Shown in pieces: positions 45,541-55,466 of a DNA stretch of 64,000 nucleotides; position 1 is the stretch's first letter; each line of letters begins with the position of its first letter. The position numbers and the translations under genes are program-made. Location of the stretch: positions 3,534,001 to 3,598,000 of the forward strand of contig OY759675.1 in assembly GCA_963662515.1 (NCBI GenBank), read 5' to 3'. Origin of the DNA: JAFGDI01 sp963662515 (GTDB lineage: Bacteria > Planctomycetota > Phycisphaerae > Sedimentisphaerales > SM23-30). The notes below the pieces were generated by a model. That model saw only the letters and a program-made list of their open reading frames with translations. It was not told the DNA's origin and did no database searches.

Positions 45541-46392
45541 ATGAATCCAGTTATCCTTTTCTTTGCAGATGGAACGGTATTTTTTATCGGTTTGGCCGTA
45601 ACCCTCGTCGCCGGGCTGCTGATGTTCCGGTTCTGCAAGGGACGCTTACGCCCGGTCTTGATGATGTCGGCGGTTGTCGGCGTGATCTTAGTAGCGATAT
45701 CTTCCACTCCTTTGCCGATCTGGCTGTACATTGCCTGGTTTGTCTCTTTATTGGCGGTCTTAACGATAAGCGGTTCGGCCAAAACGACTGCCAAACTCAG
45801 AACCTTTGGTATGACCGCTTTTGTATTGGCGACAGTGATTCTCTGCTGCGTTGAGGTTCCGTACCGTTGTATGCCTGGCATGAAGGTTCCGGCGGGTAAG
45901 AAAATATTTGTTTTGGGCGATTCTATCAGTGCCGGTATGGGAACTGATGATCGGTGCTGGCCAGAGGCTCTGAAAGAGGAATACGGTTTTTCGGTCGTCA
46001 ACCTGGCCATGCCCGGAGCGACGATCAAAAGCGCTTTTGAGCAGGCTGAGGGCATTGACCAACCGGGTTCGGTGGTAATTGTCGAAATTGGCGGGAACGA
46101 CATGTTCGGCGGTATAAAAGCGACTGATTTCCAGGACCAGCTTAACCAACTGATCTCATCGCTGCACACCGATGGGCATCAAATTCTCATGGTCGAACTT
46201 CCTCTCTATCCGTTTAAGAACAATATCGGCGCCTCCCAACGCAGTATAGCGGCCCGGTACAATGCATCGCTTTTGCCCAAACGCTGCCTTACCAGGGTGT
46301 TAGCCGGCCAGGAAGCCACCCTCGACGGCCTGCACCTATCAGAAAAAGGCCACAATGTCATGGCGGATATCATCGCCCAGGTTTTTAAATAA
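45541..46392 (+). CDS. SGNH/GDSL hydrolase with N-terminal membrane segments
   Basis: About 283 residues. Three or four membrane helices (ILFFADGTVFFIGLAVTLVA, MMSAVVGVILVAI, IWLYIAWFVSLLAVLTI, MTAFVLATVILCC) precede an SGNH esterase domain from about residue 120. All four blocks are seen: GDSISAGMG (catalytic Ser), Gly in NLAMPGATI, GGNDMF (oxyanion Asn) and DGLHLSEKGH (Asp and His). It should be an ester hydrolase facing the periplasm. The ATG at 45541 has AGGTG just upstream, while the in-frame ATG at 45520 has no ribosome-binding site. The sequence looks more GC-rich than its flanks. Confidence 0.85.
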   Translation: MNPVILFFADGTVFFIGLAVTLVAGLLMFRFCKGRLRPVLMMSAVVGVILVAISSTPLPIWLYIAWFVSLLAVLTISGSAKTTAKLRTFGMTAFVLATVILCCVEVPYRCMPGMKVPAGKKIFVLGDSISAGMGTDDRCWPEALKEEYGFSVVNLAMPGATIKSAFEQAEGIDQPGSVVIVEIGGNDMFGGIKATDFQDQLNQLISSLHTDGHQILMVELPLYPFKNNIGASQRSIAARYNASLLPKRCLTRVLAGQEATLDGLHLSEKGHNVMADIIAQVFK

Positions 46393-46465
46393 CCGCGTGA
46401 CTGCCCCCCGATTTTCAATCCATAAAATAGCAAAAAGTTAAACATAGTATTATTAGGAGCTGAAT

Positions 46466-49072
46466 ATGCATGCAGCGGTAAAAATAATTTGGGGTTCGTT
46501 AGTTGTGGCAATGTTATTTGCCGGTTTTCTTTCCGGTCAGATATTGCCAGATCAGGGTGGTCCGGTTTACTTTGCCGATGAGAATCTCAAATTCGTAGTT
46601 GAAGAACAGTTGGGGCTGCCTGATCCCAATCAGGCTGATTTGCTCACCCTGGAAAGCTTGGATGCCTATTGTTGGGGTATTACGGACCTTACCGGTCTGG
46701 AGCATGCAACAGGCCTGAAGAATCTTGTACTGGAAAGTAATTTGATCAGCGACCTCAAGCCACTATTATGTCTGACAGAGCTTGAGTATTTGAATCTTCT
46801 CGACAATCCGCTGTCGTGCGATACTATTGACAATGACATACCGGTTATACTGGCAGGCAATAGGCCGGAGTTGGAATTACATTATGATGGAGTATGTGAT
46901 GATTGTGATAATCCAGTAGTGATTAACTTTGCGGATGTCAGACTTAAGGATGCTATAGAATCTGAACTGGGGGTTATTAATCCGACGAGTTGTGATATGC
47001 TGAGGTTGGAAAGCTTGCATGCTGGCAGTATGGGTATTACTGATCTAAGCGGTCTGGAGTATGCTACTGGTTTGAGGTCTCTTGGAGTTAGTGGTAATCT
47101 GATCAGTGACCTCAAGCCGCTATTGGGTCTGACAGAGCTTGAGTCTTTGTATCTGCAAGATAATCCGTTGTCGTGTGAAACTATTGATTATGACATACCA
47201 GTCATAAAGGCGGGCAATAGGCCGGAGTTGGAATTATATTTTGATGAGGTATGTGTAGGTTGTGATAATACCGTTGCGGTTAACTTTGTGGATGCCAGAC
47301 TTAAAGCTGAGGTAGAGTCAGAACTGGGGATTATCGATCCAACGAGTTGTGATATGCGGAGGCTGGAAAGATTGGAGGTTCACGCGACTGGTATTACTGA
47401 CCTGATGGGTCTGGAACATGCCACTCGCCTGAGAGAATTAACAGTTTACGAAAATCAAATAACAGATGTGTCGGCTTTATCAGGTTTGCAATTCTTGATT
47501 TTGCTGGATTTGAACCATAATTTGATTACAGACATAAGCCCGCTAAAAGAATTGGCTCGCCTGCGTTTTCTATATCTGGGAGATAATAAGATAGCTGAAC
47601 TGCCTGATATGTCAGGGCTCAAGAGCCTCAATGAGTTAGATTTGAACGGTAATAACATCAAAGATATAAGTTGTATATCTGCCCTGATCGGACTTGAAAG
47701 TTTAGATCTGTGGGGCAATGAGATATCTGACATATCAGTATTGCGTGGTCTGGAAAATCTGATGGGGCTTGAATTGTCGAATAATAATATAACAGATATC
47801 AGCCCACTGTCTGGTCTGGTAAACCTGAGATATTTTAGTGCAAGCAATAATTATGTTAGTGATGTTTCCTCACTTACCGGGATGAGTAAGCTAAATTATA
47901 TATATTTAAAGTATAACCCATTGAGTTGTGCTACAGTGGTAAATGATATTCCGGTAATAAAAAACAATAATCCCTCCTGTAATTTCTCGTATGATGCGAA
48001 TTGTATATCGGACCCGGGATTAGTAGTTCATTTTAGTGATATTAGACTCAGAGCGGCGGTCAGAAATAAACTGGGTGTGAATTTTCCTGTTCGGGCAGAT
48101 GTGGCGGGCCTTACCTCGTTTAATGCCGGCCAGGCCAAAATATCCTCCCTGACCGGTTTGGAATATGCCACTGGATTACAGGATTTGAGATTGCCACATA
48201 ATCAGATAAAGGATCTGACACCTCTATCAAATTTGAATAATCTGAGATATCTGGATTTGCATGATAATTCTGTAAGTTACCTGAACCCCTTACAAGAATT
48301 GAGTAAACTGCAATATTTGAACTTGAGCGATAATCAAATAAGATTTGTATGGCCACTGTCATATTTACATCGTTTGCAAGTACTTGATCTTGAATGGAAC
48401 AGGTTATGGTGTGAATCGATAGAGATTGATATGCCGGTAATAGAGAATAATAATCCCGGCTTGACAATCAGGTATGATGAAGAATGTATAGAACTTGTCG
48501 ATATGTCATATCTGATAAGACTGGCACAGTATTGGCTGACAGAAGATTGTTATAGTATGCCAGGCTGTATAAAGGCAGATTATTATGTAGATGGCAGGAT
48601 AGATATGCTTGATTTTAGCCAAATGACCATGAATTGGAATGGTTGGGGAATTGATTATGGGTTTGAAAAGGTTAATTTTGCCGATGATATCGTGAAGTTA
48701 GCCGTTGAGAATGAGCTTGGAATTGCGGATCCGACCACTTTAGATATGCGTCACATCAGAGAATTAATCATGTTCGATGGCTCAGTATCAAATCTAACCG
48801 GGCTGGAATATGCCGTTAATCTGGAAACTCTGATACTACCGACCGGTCAGGTATCAGATCTAAGTCCGCTATCAGAGTTACATAAGCTGCATTACCTGAG
48901 ACTTTGTTATAACCAGATAACCGATCTTGGGCCATTGACCAGCCTGACAAATATTTACTATCTGGAATTGGACCATAATCCGTTATCCTGTGAAACGCTA
49001 GAAAATGATATGCCGGTAATTGAAGCGAACAATCCTTATTGTAATATTTCATTCAGTGAAGGCTGTCAGTAA
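46466..49072 (+). CDS. Secreted leucine-rich-repeat protein with dockerin-like segment
   Basis: An 868-residue exported protein; signal peptide at about 1-25 (IIWGSLVVAMLFAGFLSG). It is built from five modules of roughly 105-220 residues. Each starts with VNFADxRLKxAVExELGIxDPT and continues with internalin-style LRRs (LTGLEYATGLxxLxLxxNxIxDLxPLxxL), and four of them close with NPLSCETIxxDxPVIxxxNP. Between modules four and five (about 675-725) is a planctomycete dockerin-like EF-hand segment (LIRLAQYWLTEDC...CIKADYYVDGRIDMLDFSQM). It probably binds protein or polysaccharide at the surface. Lower Ca-ligand conservation makes true dockerin function uncertain. Confidence 0.88.
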   Translation: MHAAVKIIWGSLVVAMLFAGFLSGQILPDQGGPVYFADENLKFVVEEQLGLPDPNQADLLTLESLDAYCWGITDLTGLEHATGLKNLVLESNLISDLKPLLCLTELEYLNLLDNPLSCDTIDNDIPVILAGNRPELELHYDGVCDDCDNPVVINFADVRLKDAIESELGVINPTSCDMLRLESLHAGSMGITDLSGLEYATGLRSLGVSGNLISDLKPLLGLTELESLYLQDNPLSCETIDYDIPVIKAGNRPELELYFDEVCVGCDNTVAVNFVDARLKAEVESELGIIDPTSCDMRRLERLEVHATGITDLMGLEHATRLRELTVYENQITDVSALSGLQFLILLDLNHNLITDISPLKELARLRFLYLGDNKIAELPDMSGLKSLNELDLNGNNIKDISCISALIGLESLDLWGNEISDISVLRGLENLMGLELSNNNITDISPLSGLVNLRYFSASNNYVSDVSSLTGMSKLNYIYLKYNPLSCATVVNDIPVIKNNNPSCNFSYDANCISDPGLVVHFSDIRLRAAVRNKLGVNFPVRADVAGLTSFNAGQAKISSLTGLEYATGLQDLRLPHNQIKDLTPLSNLNNLRYLDLHDNSVSYLNPLQELSKLQYLNLSDNQIRFVWPLSYLHRLQVLDLEWNRLWCESIEIDMPVIENNNPGLTIRYDEECIELVDMSYLIRLAQYWLTEDCYSMPGCIKADYYVDGRIDMLDFSQMTMNWNGWGIDYGFEKVNFADDIVKLAVENELGIADPTTLDMRHIRELIMFDGSVSNLTGLEYAVNLETLILPTGQVSDLSPLSELHKLHYLRLCYNQITDLGPLTSLTNIYYLELDHNPLSCETLENDMPVIEANNPYCNISFSEGCQ

Positions 49073-49683
49073 ACAGCATCGAGCAAAGATTAAATGTGGA
49101 CAGCTACCAATAAAATGCTAAACGACAAGAAAAAGCAATACCGGTGCTGGAATTGCCTGTCTCGCCCGCCCGGCCCCGAAGCCAGTTCGGGATAAACTCC
49201 AGGGCCTTTGTGTGAAGAATATTGTTTTTGCGTCGTTGCGGCTTTGCTGTCTTAGCGTTAAAAATATTTAAAGAATATTGAACATGAAGCAAGTGAAGCG
49301 AGTGAAGAAAATATAAGAGACGGTCAATCTTAAAACTCCACTGCCTCCACGGTAAAAAAAATATTATATTGTATTCGCTGCGCTCATGGCTGAAGAACCA
49401 ACTGAAGATTGGTACTCCTAAAGCTCGCTGAAGCTCGCGTTAAAGTTCCGCCCGTAAAGCATAAAAAACAATACTTTTTAAGATAGTATTACAGAGGACC
49501 AATAAAACAGGACTCATAGGAGCATAAAGAGTTGTCAGCTCGTTATGCTCCTATGGGTCTTATTGGTCCTCATATATTGGTCCTGCCGGGTGTATAAGTC
49601 CTGTTCCTATTGGTCTTATCAGACAGCCTGACCAGACTAACAGCCGGTAACGACCTCAACCAAGACACTTATGCTCCCTGCTG
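49073..49683. repeat. Repeat-rich intergenic block after the LRR gene
   Basis: No gene seen. CCCCGAAGCCAGTTCGGGAT (within 49163-49195) and CTCCACTGCCTCCACGG followed by ATATTATATTGTATTCGC (49336-49390) are inverted copies of the elements at 39.0-39.2 kb. The right part holds a large hairpin, listed separately, and short GGTCCT/AGGACC reiterations to about 49620. Confidence 0.7.
49494..49571. repeat. Long hairpin with GAGGACCAATA ends
   Basis: The left arm (49494-49527) starts GAGGACCAATAAAACAGGAC and ends CATAGGAGCATAA. The right arm (49543-49571) is TTATGCTCCTATG...GTC then TTATTGGTCCTC. Pairing covers about 28 bp with a small internal mismatch and a 15-nt loop. It may terminate both convergent genes or be a mobile-type small element. 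Confidence 0.7.
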
Positions 49684-52600
49684 TTACATGCCCGGCGAAG
49701 GGGTTGCCCCGCGCCAGTTGGCAGGATCATCAGCATAGGTCATGGTATATATCCTTGCCAGAGAATAGCCGGAAGCTTCAAGATTAGCCGGCCAGGGTGA
49801 GCTGTCAGAATATTCAACCTTTTCAATTGGTATATATATCCGTGACTTGCCGTATTCCTGGTCGCCGGGTATCTGCAACTGGATGTCCTCTCCTTCATTA
49901 CTGAGCTTACCGCTGTAAGGACCAAACACCCTTGTGCCCGCCGGCACTATCCCGGCATAAGTACTGGCAAAAGTAGCAGGCTTTTTAGACACAATTATAC
50001 GCTCACCGGCTGCCAGAGTAACATTTACCGGGAACTCATAGCCTGTACCCTCTATACGCCAGGGTAAAAACTCGGTAGTAACAACACCCTCGACAGCTTC
50101 GGTAGAGACCTCAGTCATAAGTGTTACGGCTGAATCAGAACGATTATAAAGCTCTACATACTCACTATCTGTACCGGCTGATGGGTCATACATAAGTTCA
50201 GTTATAACTACTCCTGGAATTATCGGGCTACTGTTAACCGCCAGCGGAGTAGCCGTTGCCATCCTGACAAAATCATAGCCATTACTGAGCGATGCCTTCT
50301 CAAAACGACCGAAACTAACACCGGTTTCCGCTGCATCGAACTTCTGCTGAGTCTGATAGTAGCCCGTTACATCGCCATTCTGGCCGGAGAACAGATACAC
50401 GGTCTCGCCAGCTTCACTCAGGCCAAAACGCTTTGATTCGGGCTGGGAACTACTGCCAAAAGAGGTATCCTGCGAGAATAACAGATAACCATGCCCGGCG
50501 ATAACAGTATTAGCCGGTATCTCATACTTTCTGATAGTAGTAAAATCGGTATTGTCATCAGTAAGGAACCAGCCGCCAATATTAATATTCTGACTGGTCT
50601 TATTATACAGCTCGATCCAGTCAGGCTGGCTCGCATGAGAATGCGACATAAGCTCATTTATAACTATACTGTCTGTAGTTAAACCCTGTTCCGGGGCTCC
50701 GGGCGAACCGCCGCTGAAGGTACTGGCACGCCAGTTGCCCTTTTCAGACCACAGGTCAGGCAAACCATCAAGAGCGGCGGCAAAGGTAAGTGAAAAGCCC
50801 TGGCCATCAGTGATATCATACCAGTTGTCCTTATACTCAAAATCGAGTACAGAACTATTGGTCTGATCATCAAAAGCGATTATCTCGCCGGCATTTGAAA
50901 GATTACCTTCATAGCCGCTAAAAATACGGACAGCCGGGTCAACAGTATATCTTGAATTGAAGGCGGCGAGGTTTTTCACTAATAATATATACTCACCGGC
51001 AGTAAGCTCTGTACCGGCAGGAAACGAATAAGATATGCCTTTAGTAAAGACTACACCATCCAGCGACAGATTCGTCGGCCCGGCATTAACCAGCTCAAGA
51101 TATTCATAGTCTGAACTTTCGTACAATGGGTCGGTAGAATCCAGCGGATGATACATTATTTCGCTGATCCGCAGATATCTCTGCACGGCAGTTGGATTAC
51201 CAACATAAGTTTTGGTAGCCAGAACATTACCCTTAGGGTGAATAATATTTATAGTCTCACCCCAATTGGAGAGGTGGCCTTTATAATTGCCCTGTACAAA
51301 AAGATGCTCACCCCCCTTAGGAGAAACAGCCCTGCTTCTGAAGGCCAGAGCATTTGGTGTAATATACATCTTACCATTAGCAGGAATAACTGTCCCACCT
51401 GGGAAGGTGTGTTCAACAGCCCCGGTAACCGTCCAGCCGCTTATATCAGCGGCAAAGCTGTTGGGGTTAATGATCTCAATATATTCTTCATCCTGGTTCC
51501 AGGAGGTCGGATTATATTCTACAGCACCTATCTGCAACCAGAACAAACTGGGCTGTGCCTGAGGTATTTGTGCCGGGTCATCGGGCCAGGTTGAGCCAAC
51601 CAGATGATTAACATACAAATGATGACGCCGCCCCGGCAGATAGGTATTTTTAAGCAAATTAATATTCGTCTGATAACTTGAATTATACAGTTCAGGGGTA
51701 AGCAAAGCAACCAGCTCATCGACCCTTGCCTCATATTTCAATAACGAGGCAGGTGTATTGGCTGGCTGAAGCTGACTGTCCATAAGGCTGCGCAGTCGCC
51801 TGACATACATCTGACGGGCAACCGGATCAGCAATTACAGCATCAATAAGCCTGTTCCACTTATAATCCGACTTCTGATGACGAACACTGCCAAAGAAAGG
51901 ATGGCTGGGCGACCTTTGCAGGTCTGTGGGCCAATCCTGATTAGTAGCAATTCCATCTACACCCATATTAATACCAAAGGTCAGGTCCTTGTCCCAGGGT
52001 ATAAACTGCCATTCACCGGTATTAACCGTATCACGATACAGGAAATAGTTCTTTTCAACTGCATCATTTTCGTGAACCAGCGTATTGGCTGCCATATAAG
52101 AAATGACAGCAGGCAGATTAACATTATCAAAGAGGAATACATTACGATCAGGATTACCGGGGTCAATACCCTCTCGCAGTGCATACAGGTCACTACTGTC
52201 TTCATAGAGCCTGGTTATCTTGCGATCTGGCTCAACATTACCAGTATTATAACCCAGGTCGTTATAAACTTTATAAAAAGCACCATTATCATCAAGCCCT
52301 ACCCTTCGTAACAGATGACTATCTGGCTGCTCAATAAAGATGCGAACACCAAGAAAACTATTATTAAGCCTTACATGTACGGGATATGCCAGACTACTGG
52401 CAATGCCGGCCTGCTCATAAGTCTCAAAAGCCAGTACAGGCCGAATATAAGTCGGGTCATTACCTTTTTCATTAAGATTTATTTCATCGACCCTTCCATA
52501 AGCAGGGTCAAAACGGAAATGACGGCCATCGTTAAACTCTATTTTATTACCATTAGTAGAATATCCGCCCCGATGCCGGATAAATACATTGTCATAAAAT

Positions 52601-55146
52601 TCACCCAGATAATAAACCGAACATCTGGTGCCGGTATCGGTATTAGCCGCATAAGGATTTTGCGTAAAACAATGCAATACGGTCAAATTAGTATTTATAC
52701 CAGTATTATTTATTACCGTTCCATAATATCGCGGCGAATTTTCGGTCAGTAAATAAAGCGGTTCACGAGTTGAGCCGCCCTGTATATCATACGCCAGAAC
52801 GCACCAGCGAACCATATCGCCAGCGTTATATGCACTTGCCGGTATAACAGCGGTATATATGCCATCAGCAGCCTGAGTATCCGGGCCCTGGCCATTATCA
52901 GACATAGGTATAACAACTTCGTCATTATAGCCCACGACATAGACCAGATCGACCTGTGCAACAGGCTGACTGGTAGCTGCAACCCTGGCAGTGATAACCA
53001 GATCCTGATCTGCATTTATCGCAGCCGGGTTCTCGGTCATGTCTCTAACCTGCGGGCCAAGATTTATCTGTCCGGCATTATTCCTGCCTGCTGGTGTGGG
53101 AGCAGGGAAATAAGCCACATTTTGCATCGCTATCGAAACATTGCGATCCTGCGTGCAGGTCAACCTGGGCAAAATTATAAAGTCTGAACTGCCAGTATTC
53201 TCATTAAGACCATGTATTGCCAGAACATTCTCACCAACATGCAAATACTCAACAGCCTCTGGCGAAAGGGCAAATTCCTGATACACCACTGCATCAGCAT
53301 CATCATGGAAACCAGATGCATTACTATACCATACAAGAGGATCAGGGGCATTGACAGAGGCAACTCTTATGCCATTAAGATAGGCGACAAAGCCATCATC
53401 GTATTTCATAGACAATACCAGGTCGCGCAGCCCGGTAAGATCAGTCACATTGAAAGGAACACGAATATAAGCAGTTGTACTATTACTCATATTACTATCA
53501 ACATTTAACCCGATAAGTGAGGTAAAGTTATTACTGGAACCTGGAGATCTTTCATAACCAATACCTGTAGTACCACTAAGCCAGCTGGCAGCATTAAACC
53601 CGGGCTGCACCCAGCTCAAAGCCAGAGTGTCATCGGCAGGCACAAAGGCATAAGCCGGTGCACCAGGAGAAATCAATTCCAGATCAGACGGTGCCTGAGT
53701 ATCAGGACTGGCTATACCGTAAGACATAGAGCCATATTGTGCGGGGTAGTTATACTGATGAGCGATAGTCTGGCCATCAGGCTCAACTAAAGCCAGAAAA
53801 CCTGAACCAGAAGAAAGAGTGAAATTAGTATGTAACTCCTCTCCGGCAAAGGCACGATCCTTACCAGATGCAAAAATTATATAAAAATCTTCAACCGCAA
53901 GGTTAAGCTGGGGAATCTCCCACTGCTTCAAGTCTGTCGGGTCAGAAGTAAGATACCAGCCGGTTAGATCAACTGGCTCATCAGAGACATTAACCAACTC
54001 TATCCAGTCAGATGAATCGTGATCCTCATCTAATATTTCACCAGTTGCAAGCGGCTCTTTAGCTGTATTAACCGCCATAAATTCGTTTATAACCACCCTC
54101 GGCCCGCTTTTGGCCCAATTACTGGCCAAAACCGCGAAGTCATCAAGGTCAACACCATCATGATCGCCATCAAGACCGGCTGCAACCGCCGCTGGATCGA
54201 GCCATTCCCGGGCAAGTATCTCCAGATCACGAATATCGACCAGACAATCATGATTTATATCACCGGTGGGACAAAGCGTGTCGGTAACCACAACTGTAAG
54301 GTAGTCACTGGTAACATTTTCCCCCAGAGTGGCCATCAGGACCAGCTCATATATGCCCGGTATCATCGGGAAATCTATCTTGGTATTAAGCGAAAAACGA
54401 TCAGGGGTAAATGTCAGGCTTGACATAACAACGCCTTGCGGAGCAGAGACCAACTGCCATTCCAGAGCAACATCTTCCGGGTCACTATTGTCATAAAGAA
54501 TTATACTGGCATTGGTAAGCATTGAAGCATTAATGACCGTAAGAGCCATGTCACTGCCGGCATCAACTACCGCCAGTGAGCCATCTCCATCAAAGCCGAG
54601 CAACTCAACCTCAGCTATCTGTACCGCCTGGGCACTAAGATCTCTGGTTTCCGGAAATAAAAGCTGATAATGACTATAACTATTGCTGTTATTAAATATC
54701 ACAGGAGCAGTCCGGGTATATCTGGGCATTTCGAGGGCTTTGTCCATCTCATCGATATCACCTGAGACAATTAAATCATAAGTCCCGTTAATACCGGTAT
54801 TTGAGCCGTAAAGTTCAAATTTCACCGGATCACAGCCCGGCAGATCGTTGGCACTGGTAAAAGTCAAGCCAATTACAGTTAAGTGCGGCCGACTGGGAGT
54901 GACCCTCAAACCTGCTGACTGACCCGCCTGGACAGGATGCCGATACTTTGTAGAAGAATTATTATCAATAGCATAAGCAGGAGACTCATCACTAACCCAG
55001 CTATTGTCATCTGGAACACCTGAAACCAGGTCGCCGGGCGAGGTAATATCAATAACATCAGCTTTACTGATAAACGAAAATGAAAAAAATACACATAATA
55101 GTAGCCAGCCTAAATGCTTTTCTGGCTTTGCTGAAACTAAATGCAT
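49684..55146 (-). CDS. Giant secreted protein: discoidin-like, dockerin, CotH and lamin-tail domains
   Basis: About 1820 residues. Signal peptide at about 1-29 (WLLLCVFFSFSFISKA). A discoidin-like domain follows (DNSWVSDESPAYAIDNNSST), then an Ig/PKD-like domain and a planctomycete dockerin (TGDINHDCLVDIRDLEILA, DGVDLDDFAVLASNWA, about 305-355). A first lamin-tail domain (INEFMAVNT...SSDWIELVNVS) is followed by beta domains and a CotH kinase-like domain (about 830-1180, VFIRHRGGYSTNGNK, KNYFLYRD, WQFIPWDKDLTFG). Four more lamin-tail domains end the protein (ISEIMYHPL, INELMSHSH, ITELMYDPS). The ATG at 55146 has a strong GGAGG; the frame also opens at 55179 without one. Likely a surface or matrix protein. 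Confidence 0.9.
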   Translation of the reverse strand: MHLVSAKPEKHLGWLLLCVFFSFSFISKADVIDITSPGDLVSGVPDDNSWVSDESPAYAIDNNSSTKYRHPVQAGQSAGLRVTPSRPHLTVIGLTFTSANDLPGCDPVKFELYGSNTGINGTYDLIVSGDIDEMDKALEMPRYTRTAPVIFNNSNSYSHYQLLFPETRDLSAQAVQIAEVELLGFDGDGSLAVVDAGSDMALTVINASMLTNASIILYDNSDPEDVALEWQLVSAPQGVVMSSLTFTPDRFSLNTKIDFPMIPGIYELVLMATLGENVTSDYLTVVVTDTLCPTGDINHDCLVDIRDLEILAREWLDPAAVAAGLDGDHDGVDLDDFAVLASNWAKSGPRVVINEFMAVNTAKEPLATGEILDEDHDSSDWIELVNVSDEPVDLTGWYLTSDPTDLKQWEIPQLNLAVEDFYIIFASGKDRAFAGEELHTNFTLSSGSGFLALVEPDGQTIAHQYNYPAQYGSMSYGIASPDTQAPSDLELISPGAPAYAFVPADDTLALSWVQPGFNAASWLSGTTGIGYERSPGSSNNFTSLIGLNVDSNMSNSTTAYIRVPFNVTDLTGLRDLVLSMKYDDGFVAYLNGIRVASVNAPDPLVWYSNASGFHDDADAVVYQEFALSPEAVEYLHVGENVLAIHGLNENTGSSDFIILPRLTCTQDRNVSIAMQNVAYFPAPTPAGRNNAGQINLGPQVRDMTENPAAINADQDLVITARVAATSQPVAQVDLVYVVGYNDEVVIPMSDNGQGPDTQAADGIYTAVIPASAYNAGDMVRWCVLAYDIQGGSTREPLYLLTENSPRYYGTVINNTGINTNLTVLHCFTQNPYAANTDTGTRCSVYYLGEFYDNVFIRHRGGYSTNGNKIEFNDGRHFRFDPAYGRVDEINLNEKGNDPTYIRPVLAFETYEQAGIASSLAYPVHVRLNNSFLGVRIFIEQPDSHLLRRVGLDDNGAFYKVYNDLGYNTGNVEPDRKITRLYEDSSDLYALREGIDPGNPDRNVFLFDNVNLPAVISYMAANTLVHENDAVEKNYFLYRDTVNTGEWQFIPWDKDLTFGINMGVDGIATNQDWPTDLQRSPSHPFFGSVRHQKSDYKWNRLIDAVIADPVARQMYVRRLRSLMDSQLQPANTPASLLKYEARVDELVALLTPELYNSSYQTNINLLKNTYLPGRRHHLYVNHLVGSTWPDDPAQIPQAQPSLFWLQIGAVEYNPTSWNQDEEYIEIINPNSFAADISGWTVTGAVEHTFPGGTVIPANGKMYITPNALAFRSRAVSPKGGEHLFVQGNYKGHLSNWGETINIIHPKGNVLATKTYVGNPTAVQRYLRISEIMYHPLDSTDPLYESSDYEYLELVNAGPTNLSLDGVVFTKGISYSFPAGTELTAGEYILLVKNLAAFNSRYTVDPAVRIFSGYEGNLSNAGEIIAFDDQTNSSVLDFEYKDNWYDITDGQGFSLTFAAALDGLPDLWSEKGNWRASTFSGGSPGAPEQGLTTDSIVINELMSHSHASQPDWIELYNKTSQNINIGGWFLTDDNTDFTTIRKYEIPANTVIAGHGYLLFSQDTSFGSSSQPESKRFGLSEAGETVYLFSGQNGDVTGYYQTQQKFDAAETGVSFGRFEKASLSNGYDFVRMATATPLAVNSSPIIPGVVITELMYDPSAGTDSEYVELYNRSDSAVTLMTEVSTEAVEGVVTTEFLPWRIEGTGYEFPVNVTLAAGERIIVSKKPATFASTYAGIVPAGTRVFGPYSGKLSNEGEDIQLQIPGDQEYGKSRIYIPIEKVEYSDSSPWPANLEASGYSLARIYTMTYADDPANWRGATPSPGM

Positions 55147-55399
55147 CACAGCCCTCCAAAAAAAATAATATAAGATCAATGAATGAAATACCTTATATCT
55201 CCTGGGGGAGGTATTTCAGTATGTGGCAGTGTCAAACCGGAGCCCGGTTTTTACAGGGAGACACCCCTGCAAATATGACATTTTCTATTGCCTCTCGATG
55301 TAATTGCATAAGAGGAGCTTTTGTGACCTAAAATTTAATATTTTTTTTGAAAACCAGAAAAAAAACAGTAACTCAAACTGTCACTGCCCTATGAAAAAT

Positions 55400-55437
55400 A
55401 AAAAAAAGCCGCATGAGCTTTTACCCATGCGACTTTT
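55400..55437 (-). terminator. Terminator after gpmI
   Basis: On the minus strand AAAAGTCGCATG pairs with CATGCGGCTTTT around a 10-nt loop, followed by a run of T residues (plus-strand A-run 55398-55407). It lies 30 nt beyond the gpmI stop. Confidence 0.85.
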
Positions 55438-55466
55438 AGAAGTCAAGTGCAACATAACCAATCTGG

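Noticed and set aside
39000..49500. Transposase or integrase that could mobilise the island
   Set aside because: No frame in this stretch shows transposase or recombinase motifs; only repeats are seen.
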